Of a DNA stretch of 64,000 nucleotides, positions 57,295-64,000 are shown piece after piece; position 1 is the stretch's first letter; each line of letters opens with the position of its first letter. The notes under the pieces were generated by a model that was given only the letters and a program-made list of their open reading frames with translations, had not been told where the DNA came from and searched no databases. Source of the stretch: Pseudomonas urmiensis (GTDB taxonomy: Bacteria; Pseudomonadota; Gammaproteobacteria; Pseudomonadales; Pseudomonadaceae); assembly GCF_014268815.2 (NCBI RefSeq), contig NZ_JABWRE020000001.1, forward strand, positions 1,493,001 through 1,557,000. The letters run 5' to 3'. A program made the position numbers and the translations under genes.

Positions 57295-59037
57295 ATGAAC
57301 ACCATGAACAAGAAGAAAGCCGAAGACCTGAGAAGCGCGCGCTGGTTCGCGCCTGACAACCTGCGCGGCTTCGGCCACCGCTCGCGGATCATGCAGATGG
57401 GCTATGCCCCGGCCGACTGGGCGGGGAAACCCGTGATCGCGATTCTCAATACCTGGTCGGACATCAACCCTTGCCATGCCCACTTCAAGACCCGGGTCGA
57501 TGACGTCAAGCGCGGCATTCTCCAGGCCGGCGGCTTCCCGGTAGAGTTGCCGGCACTGTCGCTGTCGGAGAACTTCGTCAAACCCACCACCATGCTCTAC
57601 CGCAACATGCTGGCCATGGAAGCGGAGGAACTGCTGCGCTCCCACCCGGTGGATGGCGTGGTGCTGATGGGCGGCTGCGACAAGACCACGCCTGGCCTGC
57701 TGATGGGCGCCACCAGCGCCGGGCTGCCGGCGATCTACGTGCCTGCCGGGCCGATGCTGCGTGGCAACTGGAAAGGCAAGATCCTCGGCTCGGGTTCGGA
57801 TGCCTGGAAATACTGGGACGAGCGCCGCGCCGGCATGATCAGCGACAAGGACTGGCAGGACATCGAGGGCGGCATTGCCCGCAGTCATGGCCACTGCATG
57901 ACCATGGGCACCGCCTCGACCATGACCGCCATCGCCGAGGCCATCGGCATGACCTTGCCGGGGGCGTCATCGATTCCCGCCGCAGACGTCAACCATATCC
58001 GCATGTGCGCCGAAGCCGGGCGCCGCGCGGTGGAGATGGTCTGGGAGGACCTGGTGCCGGCCCGGGTGCAGACCCGCGGCGCCTACGACAACGCGATCGC
58101 CGTGGCCATGGCCATGGGGTGCTCGACCAATGCGGTGATCCACCTGGTTGCCATGGCGCGCAGGGCAGGGCATGACCTGACCCTCGACGACCTCGATGCG
58201 GTCAGCCGCTATGTGCCGGTGATCGCCAACGTGCGGCCCAGTGGCAGCCAGTACCTGATGGAGGACTTCTTCTACGCGGGCGGCCTGCCGGCGCTGATGC
58301 GGGTGATCGGCAAGTACCTGTCTCTCGACGAGATGACCGTCAATGGTCGTACCCTCGGGCAGAACATCGCCGAGGCCGAGGTGTACAACGACGATGTGAT
58401 CCGTCCGCTGGACAACCCAATTTATGCCGAGGGCGCCCTGGCGGTGCTCAAGGGCAACCTGGCCAGCGCCGGTTGCGTGATCAAGCCGTGCGCCATGGAG
58501 TCGCGTCTGCTCCGGCACACCGGGCCGGCCATCGTCTTCGACGACTACCCGGCGCTGAAGGAGGTGATCGACAGCGATGACTTCGAGGTCACTGCCGACC
58601 ATGTGCTGATCCTGCGCAACGCCGGCCCGCAAGGCGGCCCGGGCATGCCGGAGTGGGGCATGCTGCCGATCCCCGGCAAGCTGGTGAAGCAGGGCGTGCG
58701 CGACATGCTGCGGATCTCCGATTCGCGCATGAGCGGGACCAGTTATGGGGCGTGCATCCTGCATGTTGCACCGGAAAGTTACGTAGGTGGCACCCTGGCC
58801 CTGGTGCGCAACGGCGACCTGATCCGCGTCGACGTGGATCAGCGCAGCATCGAGCTGCTGGTCAGCGATGCCGAACTGGCTGCACGCCGCGAGGCCTTGC
58901 CACCACCGCCACCGCGCTTCGGTCGCGGCTATGGCTGGATGTTCGCGCAACACATCCTCCAGGCCGACAAGGGCTGCGACTTCGATTTCCTCGAGACCGG
59001 CTTCGGCGAAGCCAGCGGCGAGCCGGCGATCTTCTGA
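57295..59037 (+). CDS. IlvD/EDD-family sugar-acid dehydratase (L-arabinonate/D-galactonate type)
   Basis: A 580-residue Fe-S dehydratase. Cluster Cys are in INPCHAHFKTRVDDVKRG (about 60), GGCDKTTPGLLMG (about 128) and HGHCMTMGTASTMTA (about 200). DSRMSGTSYGACILHVAPES near the C-terminus and PGMPEWGMLPIPGKL are subgroup marks. The N-terminus (LRSARWFAPDNLRGFGHRSR) and the length of about 580 fit the sugar-acid dehydratases (L-arabinonate, D-xylonate, D-galactonate) rather than branched-chain IlvD. Start ATG 57295 or 57304. End of unit 3. It should convert an aldonate to a 2-keto-3-deoxy acid for the HpaI-type aldolase. Confidence 0.85.
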   Translation: MNTMNKKKAEDLRSARWFAPDNLRGFGHRSRIMQMGYAPADWAGKPVIAILNTWSDINPCHAHFKTRVDDVKRGILQAGGFPVELPALSLSENFVKPTTMLYRNMLAMEAEELLRSHPVDGVVLMGGCDKTTPGLLMGATSAGLPAIYVPAGPMLRGNWKGKILGSGSDAWKYWDERRAGMISDKDWQDIEGGIARSHGHCMTMGTASTMTAIAEAIGMTLPGASSIPAADVNHIRMCAEAGRRAVEMVWEDLVPARVQTRGAYDNAIAVAMAMGCSTNAVIHLVAMARRAGHDLTLDDLDAVSRYVPVIANVRPSGSQYLMEDFFYAGGLPALMRVIGKYLSLDEMTVNGRTLGQNIAEAEVYNDDVIRPLDNPIYAEGALAVLKGNLASAGCVIKPCAMESRLLRHTGPAIVFDDYPALKEVIDSDDFEVTADHVLILRNAGPQGGPGMPEWGMLPIPGKLVKQGVRDMLRISDSRMSGTSYGACILHVAPESYVGGTLALVRNGDLIRVDVDQRSIELLVSDAELAARREALPPPPPRFGRGYGWMFAQHILQADKGCDFDFLETGFGEASGEPAIF

Positions 59038-59112
59038 TGTCCAACCACTGTCCAAGGGAGTAACCCCCGCACCTGACCAGCACTCGAACAATGGCCTGTA
59101 TGTTGCAACAAA

Positions 59113-59126
59113 ACTAATATATTAAT
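59113..59126. promoter_or_regulatory. Operator-like palindrome, site 4 of 6
   Basis: ACTAATATATTAAT, one mismatch from consensus, 25 bases upstream of the second binding-protein gene. Confidence 0.75.
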
Positions 59127-59150
59127 GTACGGCAAAATAAGGTGGTGTCT

Positions 59151-59927
59151 ATGAAACTTGCTAAATGTGTTCTCTTCGCGGCCCTCGGCCTGGGCTCTGC
59201 CCTGATGGCGGGGATTGCTTCGGCCGATGAGCTCAAGGAAATCCGCATCGCCACGGAAGGGACCTATCCGCCCTTCAGCTACCTGGACAAGGGCAAGCTG
59301 ACCGGCTTCGACGTGGATATCGCCAATGCACTGTGCGAACGGATGAAGATCAAGTGCGAGATCGTCGCCCAGGAATGGGACGGCATGATTCCAGGCCTGG
59401 TCGCCGGCAAGTACGACGCCATCGTCGCCTCGATGAACATCACCGAGGAGCGCAAGAAGAAGATCGATTTCAGCAACAAGTACTACGCCACCCCGGCGCG
59501 CTTCATCACCGTCAAGGATGGCGGCGTGAGCGCCATCACCCCGGCCGACCTGGCGGGCAAGAGCATTGGCGTGCAGGTCTCCACCACCCAGTCCAACTAC
59601 CTTGAAGAGAACTACAAGGACTCGGACATCAAGCAGTACAAGACGGTCGACGACGCCGCCATGGACCTGGCCAACGGTCGCATCGACACGGTGTTCTCCG
59701 ATGCCGCGCTGCTCTACGTATGGATGAAGACCAAGGATGGCGCCTGCTGCGCCTTCGTCGGTGGTGATGTGGTCAACGAGAAATACTTCGGGGTCGGCAA
59801 GGGTGTCGGTGTGCGCCAGGGCGAAGTTGCATTGCGCGAGCAGTTCAACAAGGCCATCGCCGAACTGCGGGCCGACGGCACCTACGAGAAGATCAACCAG
59901 AAGTACTTCCCGTTCTCGATCTACTGA
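59151..59927 (+). CDS. Polar amino-acid ABC transporter binding protein 2
   Basis: A 258-residue HisJ/LAO-type receptor with signal peptide (KLAKCVLFAALGLGSALMAG, cleavage after ASA near 25) and the same motifs as receptor 1: IATEGTYPPFSYLDKG, LTGFDVDIANALCERM, GMIPGLVAGKYDAIVASM, TVFSDAALLYVW. ATG 59151 follows AAGGTGG. It is expressed alone between site 4 and a strong terminator, so it must use the permease of unit 2. Two receptors imply two related ligands, for instance free and conjugated forms of one amino acid. Confidence 0.88.
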   Translation: MKLAKCVLFAALGLGSALMAGIASADELKEIRIATEGTYPPFSYLDKGKLTGFDVDIANALCERMKIKCEIVAQEWDGMIPGLVAGKYDAIVASMNITEERKKKIDFSNKYYATPARFITVKDGGVSAITPADLAGKSIGVQVSTTQSNYLEENYKDSDIKQYKTVDDAAMDLANGRIDTVFSDAALLYVWMKTKDGACCAFVGGDVVNEKYFGVGKGVGVRQGEVALREQFNKAIAELRADGTYEKINQKYFPFSIY

Positions 59928-59940
59928 GTGCACCAGGAAA

Positions 59941-59971
59941 CGCCAGCCGGATTGCTCCGGCTGGCGTTTTT
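59941..59971. terminator. Strong Rho-independent terminator
   Basis: A perfect 10-bp stem (CGCCAGCCGG with CCGGCTGGCG, loop ATTGCT) followed by TTTTT, between the binding-protein gene and the converging GntR 4 gene. Confidence 0.9.
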
Positions 59972-59975
59972 CGGC

Positions 59976-60728
59976 TTAGGCATAGAGACGCTTGAAGTCT
60001 TCCAGGGAGTCGCAGTTGGTGATGGTCGCCGAGTCTTCGGCGAAGAAATCCGGATGCTTCACCGAGAGGACTTTCAGGGTCTCGTAGATGCTGTCGATAT
60101 GTACGCGCATGGCTTCAACTGCGGCTTCCTCGTCGCTGGCGCGGATCGCATCGGCAATGCGCTCGTGCTCCTCGATCACCTCGGCGAACTGGTTCTGCGC
60201 CGGGAAGGCCATGCGCCGTACCCGGTCCAACTGCCCCTTGGCGCCGTTGAGCAGACGCCACAGGTTGGGGTAGCCGGAGCATTCGCAGATGATCCGGTGA
60301 AACTCCTCGTCTAGGGCGTAGAACTCGTCGACGCTGCGGTGCTCGGAGGCGAACTTCTGGCGCATCAGCAAGGTGGTGAAGGGGTCGATGCGGTCCTTCT
60401 CGTAGAAGCGCGCAGCCAGGCGCACGGTGCGGTACTCGATGCTCTCGCGCACGATCTGGCCTTCGATCACGTCCTTGAGCTTGATCAGGCTGACGCTGGT
60501 GCTCGAGTTGGGCTTGATGGTGATCAGCTTCTGGTTGGCCAGTTGCAATACCGCTTCACGCAGCGGTGTCCTCGAGATGTCCAGTTGCGCGCACAGCTCC
60601 TTTTCGCTGATCACGTCCCCCGGTTGCAGGCGCAGGGAAATGATCGCCGAGCGCAGCAACTCGTAGACCTGGGCTGTCTTGGGCAGGCGGTGGTCGAGCA
60701 ACTCGGGATGGAAAACGGGGGCATTCAA
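59976..60728 (-). CDS. GntR/FCD regulator 4
   Basis: A 250-residue GntR closely related to GntR 3: TAQVYELLRSAIISLRLQPG, ELCAQLDISRTPLREAVLQL, KPNSSTSVSLIKLKDVIEGQ, then the FCD part with YALDEEFHRIICECSGYPNL and ADAIRASDEEAAVEAMRVHI. A TTG at 60728 serves as start. A half-matching copy of the operator (60761-60776) lies 32 bases upstream, suggesting autoregulation. With GntR 3 it forms a regulator pair for the whole right block, reminiscent of the two GntR paralogues that bracket the 12-18 kb operon. Confidence 0.85.
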   Translation of the reverse strand: MNAPVFHPELLDHRLPKTAQVYELLRSAIISLRLQPGDVISEKELCAQLDISRTPLREAVLQLANQKLITIKPNSSTSVSLIKLKDVIEGQIVRESIEYRTVRLAARFYEKDRIDPFTTLLMRQKFASEHRSVDEFYALDEEFHRIICECSGYPNLWRLLNGAKGQLDRVRRMAFPAQNQFAEVIEEHERIADAIRASDEEAAVEAMRVHIDSIYETLKVLSVKHPDFFAEDSATITNCDSLEDFKRLYA

Positions 60729-60760
60729 TGAGAGGACTCCGCGGAGGGGCTGGAAAGATG

Positions 60761-60776
60761 TACTCGTATATTAGCG
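60761..60776. promoter_or_regulatory. Operator-like palindrome, site 5 of 6 (degenerate)
   Basis: TACTCGTATATTAGCG matches TACTAATATATTAGTA at 12 of 16 positions, 32 bases upstream of the GntR 4 start. Weak site, as often seen for autoregulation. Confidence 0.5.
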
Positions 60777-60827
60777 AAAATGCAGGCATTCGTTGAGGGG
60801 CTAGTTTCCCTGGGCGGTGCCGATTGT

Positions 60828-61718
60828 TCAGGTGCGGGTCGTAGGTTCCCGGGAAATCCGCACGCCGAATCCGCCTTGTGTGCCAGCGGCAACCTCCAGC
60901 AGGTCCTCCTGGACCCGCGTGGTTTCGATGCACAGCATGCCGTGCCAGGCCTCGGGGTGGAACTGGTCCAGGCTGGCTGCGCGTTCCGGTCCCGGATTCC
61001 AGAGGACGGCGGAGCGGCTGTCACGGGGTTCGATCACGATGCGCCGTTGCCAGGCTGGGTCCTCGAGGGTCAGGCGATCTGGCAGGCCCTGATAGACCCG
61101 TTCGGTCAGGCCGGCGATAGGCGGTTCATCAACCTGCTGGCACAGGACGCGGTCCTTGAGATTGTCCTGGTAGCGGGTACCGGCGAAGCCCTGAAGGCTG
61201 ACTTCGCGGACATCGCTGACCGCGTAGTAGCTGTGCAGCGCGGCGGCCATGGCGATGCTCCGGGAGCCCGCGTTGCTGATCTCCAGGTGCAGTTCGAGTG
61301 CCAGGGGCTCCAGGCTCAAGTGGAGGCGGGTAGTCAGACCGTGGTGATCGACCGGGGATCGCAGGGTGAGGCGCAGGGCCTGTGGCTCCAGTGAGGTGCA
61401 TTCGAGCCGCCAATCGACTTGCCGGACCAAGCCGTGGAAGGGTGGCTCGGCACATTGCCAGGCGTCGCGCACTGCCTGCGGGTTGGTTTCCAGCGCGGTG
61501 AACCAGGGCCAGCACACCGGTACCCCGCCACGGATTGGCTGGCCTGGGATAAAGCTGGCGTGCGGGTTGTTCCAGATCACTGCGGGTTCGCCGTGAAAGC
61601 CGTATTCGAGCAACTGCGCGCCCTGAGCGCTGATCAACGCGAAAGCGTCGCCCAGTTCCAGGCGCCAGGCGGGGAGGCCATTGATATTGACGGCGTGGAT
61701 GGCTGCGGTGGCTAGCAT
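60828..61718 (-). CDS. Aldose 1-epimerase/hexose-6-phosphate mutarotase-like (YeaD family)
   Basis: A 296-residue galactose-mutarotase-fold protein: LISAQGAQLLEYGF, PIRGGVPVCWPWFTAL (family RGGIPVCWPWFG), FHGLVRQVDW with the catalytic His, ALHSYYAVSDV with the second His, and WNPGPERAASL with the catalytic Glu region further on. It interconverts sugar anomers. Its gene lies inside the region bounded by sites 5 and 6, so a free sugar probably occurs in the pathway controlled by this regulon. ATG 61718. Confidence 0.82.
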   Translation of the reverse strand: MLATAAIHAVNINGLPAWRLELGDAFALISAQGAQLLEYGFHGEPAVIWNNPHASFIPGQPIRGGVPVCWPWFTALETNPQAVRDAWQCAEPPFHGLVRQVDWRLECTSLEPQALRLTLRSPVDHHGLTTRLHLSLEPLALELHLEISNAGSRSIAMAAALHSYYAVSDVREVSLQGFAGTRYQDNLKDRVLCQQVDEPPIAGLTERVYQGLPDRLTLEDPAWQRRIVIEPRDSRSAVLWNPGPERAASLDQFHPEAWHGMLCIETTRVQEDLLEVAAGTQGGFGVRISREPTTRT

Positions 61719-61760
61719 GGATAAGGCTCCGGGGCAGTTGTCAGGAAGGACTGAAATTGC

Positions 61761-61776
61761 TACTAATATATTAGTA
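61761..61776. promoter_or_regulatory. Operator-like palindrome, site 6 of 6
   Basis: A perfect 16-bp palindrome TACTAATATATTAGTA between the divergent mutarotase and chemoreceptor genes, 42 and 45 bases from their starts, able to control both. Confidence 0.8.
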
Positions 61777-61821
61777 TAACAATATTAAAGCAGAAATCTG
61801 CGCAAGAGACGGAGCAAACCG

Positions 61822-63912
61822 ATGAAAGTTTTGCAGTGGGGGATTTCCGCGATGGAACGGTTTTCGTTCTCGCGAAAGTTCCAGGTACTCATGCTGGTGT
61901 TCCTGATCCCTTTGGGGTACGGCTTGTGGGTGTTGTGCAGCGGTTACCGCAGCGAATTGAGCCGCATCGAGGCGGAGCGCCGGGGAGTGGCCTTGCTGGC
62001 GACGCTGGGTGCCGGGCAGGCCGGGGCGGCGTCCGGGCGCAACCTGGCGGCGCGCTGGCGTGCTACGGATGTAGCCGCCCGTGGTGATGGTGCGTCGCTG
62101 AACGACATGACAGTGTGGCTAGGTGATCAGGACGAGCGCCGCGAGCAATTGCAGGCGCTGCTGGACCAAGGGGCATTAGATGCGTCCGGGAGACTGGAGC
62201 GGGCGCTGGCCAGCGAAGTCGAGTCGCTGTCCAGCGAGCACCAGCGGCTGGAGCGTGCCCGCCAGGACCCACAAGCGCTGGCCAGTTGGTGGGCCGATGC
62301 ACACAACGCAGCGACCCGTTCGCTGCAGGCCACGGGCAAGCTGATCGAACTCGCCGCCAGTGACCATGGCTTGCGGCGCGATACTTGGGCGGACACCTCG
62401 GAACTGATCGATATCATCACCTTTCAGGTGCCGGATCTCACCCGCCAGTTGACCGCAGTGGGCAGCACCGGGCAGGGGGTGATCGGCTCCGGCGGTTTCA
62501 ACCTGCTGACCCGCTCGCAACTTCGTGACGCACTCGCCGCCACCCAGGCGACGCTCGACACGCTGGCGCAGAGCACAGCCAGCACAGCCAGCACCGCCGT
62601 TGCCCAGGAGCAGGAGGAGGACTGGCAGCACGCCACTCAGGCCGGGCTGGAGCAGATAGCCAGTGTGGTCAGGAAACTGGAACAGGACTTCTTCCGACGT
62701 GATATCACCTCATTGCAGCCGATGGCCGTCAGCAATCAGATAGCGCAGGCACTGACGCTGGCAAACAGCTTGCAGGCCAGCACGCAGCGCTACCTTGACC
62801 AACGCTTGAGCCTTTATCAGGCGCGAGCCTGGCAGGGTGGATTGCTGGCACTGTCGCTGTTCAGCGTGATGACGCTCCTGGCCTTGTACGGATTGCTGTG
62901 TGTGCAGGTCTCGATCCGGCGAACCACCGCAGGCATCACCCGGATGGCGCATTCGCTCAGCGAGGGGGATCTGCGTTCCCGAGTGAGTGTGCTCGGCAGA
63001 GACGAACTGGCCACTATCGGGCATGGCCTCAACGCCGCCCAGGAGCAGTTGCAGAGTACGATCCATGGGATCATCCAGCAGACACATGGCGTCACCGCCA
63101 CGGTCTCGGTGCTGGATGAGCAGGCTGGCGCCTCGCTCCAGGCAGCGGACAATCAGCGTCAGCAGGTGGCGTTGATCGCCGCTGCTGCCGTGGAACTGGC
63201 CAGCACTGCGCGCAGCGTGGCGCAGACCTGTAGCGAGGCGGTCGTTCATTCCGCCGAAGCGCGCAACCTGGCCAGTGCCGGCCAGTTGCGCAGCCTGCAG
63301 ACTACCCAGGGCATGCAGCAACTGACTGGACGCCTGGACGAAGCGGCGGTTGCCCTTGAGCAACTGCGCGAGCGGACCCAGCGGATTGACGTGGTGGTCG
63401 CGGTGATCAGGAACATTGCCGAGCAGACCAACCTGCTTGCGCTCAACGCCAGCATCGAGGCGGCCCGGGCGGGGGAGCACGGTCGGGGCTTTGCGGTGGT
63501 AGCCGATCAGGTGCGCGAGCTGTCGGCGCAGACCCAGGCCTCGACCGCCGAGATCGGCAGTACGGTGGCAGCGTTGCAGGAAGGCGTGCGGGTGACGGCC
63601 AGCTTCATGCAGAGCGCATGCGAGCAATCCAAGGGCGATGCTGGCGAAGTGGTTCGTCTGGGCGAGCAATTGCAACTGATTGCCGGCGCGTCGCGGCAAG
63701 TTGGGGATATGCTTGAACAGATTGCGGCAGCGGCGGATGAGCAGGCTGAAACGGCGCAAGCGATCAGTTCGAATATCCTGCGGGTCGACGAGGCTTCGAT
63801 GCAGATTCTGGAGAGCGCCCGTGAAGTAAACGGTGTAGCGACGAGGTTGAAATCCGGATGCGCGTCTTTGAAGGACACTACTCAGCGTTTCCGTCTTTAT
63901 ACCCCAGCCTGA
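61822..63912 (+). CDS. Methyl-accepting chemotaxis protein
   Basis: A 696-residue transmembrane chemoreceptor: TM1 about 21-42, a long periplasmic helical-bundle sensor of about 290 residues, TM2 about 336-360, HAMP ([20 protein letters not shown]), and the cytoplasmic signalling hairpin [39 protein letters not shown] at about 529-568. The sensor length suggests a double helical-bundle (HBM-type) domain. ATG 61822 follows GGAGC; ATG 61852 is an alternative. The shared palindrome with the catabolic units suggests it steers cells towards the same compound. Confidence 0.88.
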   Translation: MKVLQWGISAMERFSFSRKFQVLMLVFLIPLGYGLWVLCSGYRSELSRIEAERRGVALLATLGAGQAGAASGRNLAARWRATDVAARGDGASLNDMTVWLGDQDERREQLQALLDQGALDASGRLERALASEVESLSSEHQRLERARQDPQALASWWADAHNAATRSLQATGKLIELAASDHGLRRDTWADTSELIDIITFQVPDLTRQLTAVGSTGQGVIGSGGFNLLTRSQLRDALAATQATLDTLAQSTASTASTAVAQEQEEDWQHATQAGLEQIASVVRKLEQDFFRRDITSLQPMAVSNQIAQALTLANSLQASTQRYLDQRLSLYQARAWQGGLLALSLFSVMTLLALYGLLCVQVSIRRTTAGITRMAHSLSEGDLRSRVSVLGRDELATIGHGLNAAQEQLQSTIHGIIQQTHGVTATVSVLDEQAGASLQAADNQRQQVALIAAAAVELASTARSVAQTCSEAVVHSAEARNLASAGQLRSLQTTQGMQQLTGRLDEAAVALEQLRERTQRIDVVVAVIRNIAEQTNLLALNASIEAARAGEHGRGFAVVADQVRELSAQTQASTAEIGSTVAALQEGVRVTASFMQSACEQSKGDAGEVVRLGEQLQLIAGASRQVGDMLEQIAAAADEQAETAQAISSNILRVDEASMQILESAREVNGVATRLKSGCASLKDTTQRFRLYTPA

Positions 63913-63942
63913 AATCGCGACGTGGAGCAGGCGGCAGGATCC

Positions 63943-63965
63943 CTACCGCCGTGTCATCGCGGTAG
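63943..63965. terminator. Stem-loop after the chemoreceptor gene
   Basis: CTACCGC pairs with GCGGTAG around a 9-base loop, 31 bases past the stop; no T-run. The remaining bases to 64000 show no gene start. Confidence 0.4.
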
Positions 63966-64000
63966 TCGTCAAGTCCTGAAGCCAGACATTAGGCGCTGCT

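Overview
The window looks like an accessory region of a Pseudomonas chromosome (P. fluorescens/P. putida-like). Evidence: integrating-conjugative-element (ICE) genes of the PFGI-1/PAGI-2 type at the left edge, REP-like palindromes in the right part, and the gene families present. That assignment is inferred from family resemblance, not from a database search. Two very different blocks meet near 43.3 kb. The left block (1-43.2 kb) is AT-richer and patchy, with decayed transposases, pseudogenes and gene-poor gaps. The right block (43.4-63.9 kb) is GC-rich, tightly packed and intact.

Left block. 0-2 kb: ICE debris (TIGR03747-type membrane protein, a PilL fragment, a broken group II intron reverse transcriptase). 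2.2-8 kb: a choline-dehydrogenase-like GMC oxidase, a betaine-aldehyde-dehydrogenase-like enzyme, an APC permease and an AraC regulator. 8.6-11.1 kb: a histidinol-dehydrogenase-family enzyme (possibly HpsN-like) and an XRE regulator. 12.2-18 kb: an operon of four genes (Ldh2-type dehydrogenase, Fe-ADH, ALDH, RidA) bracketed by two paralogous GntR/FCD regulators with matching operator-like sites. 18.6 kb: a CysE-like acetyltransferase. 19.5-33.4 kb: two inverted copies of the same dead IS5-type element surround glyA-dsdA-folD-purU (leftward) and an aapJQMP-type amino-acid ABC transporter plus dadA (rightward). Together these suggest uptake of serine/glycine or D-amino acids, deamination of D-serine, and handling of the serine C1 unit through tetrahydrofolate to formate. 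35.5-40.3 kb: extra folate genes (pabB, folK), then a decayed second copy of glyA and a decayed aapP ATPase, i.e. the ruin of a paralogous copy of the same island. 40.7 kb: a heptanucleotide repeat in front of a small Cys-rich gene. 41-43 kb: a broken MFS exporter and a DeoR regulator.

Right block. Three rightward transcription units, two leftward genes and a chemoreceptor are tied together by six copies of an operator-like palindrome (ACTAATATATTAGT and variants) at 43.31, 48.74, 52.69, 59.11, 60.76 and 61.76 kb. Unit 1: MmsA-type ALDH, uronate-dehydrogenase-like SDR, enolase-superfamily dehydratase, HpaI-type aldolase, alpha/beta hydrolase. Unit 2: polar amino-acid ABC transporter (binding protein, two permeases, ATPase) and a GntR/FCD regulator. 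Unit 3: hydroxylysine-kinase-like phosphotransferase, class III phospholyase/aminotransferase, LigC-like dehydrogenase, LigI-like lactonase, sugar-acid dehydratase of the IlvD/EDD family. Then come a second binding protein, a second GntR/FCD regulator, an aldose-1-epimerase-like protein and a methyl-accepting chemotaxis protein. An amino-acid uptake system, a kinase/phospholyase pair and a non-phosphorylative sugar-oxidation set under one operator suggest catabolism of a compound with both a hydroxy-amino-acid half and a sugar half, for example glycosylated hydroxylysine. The co-regulation is read from the sequence; the substrate is inference. I regard this cluster as the most interesting system in the window.
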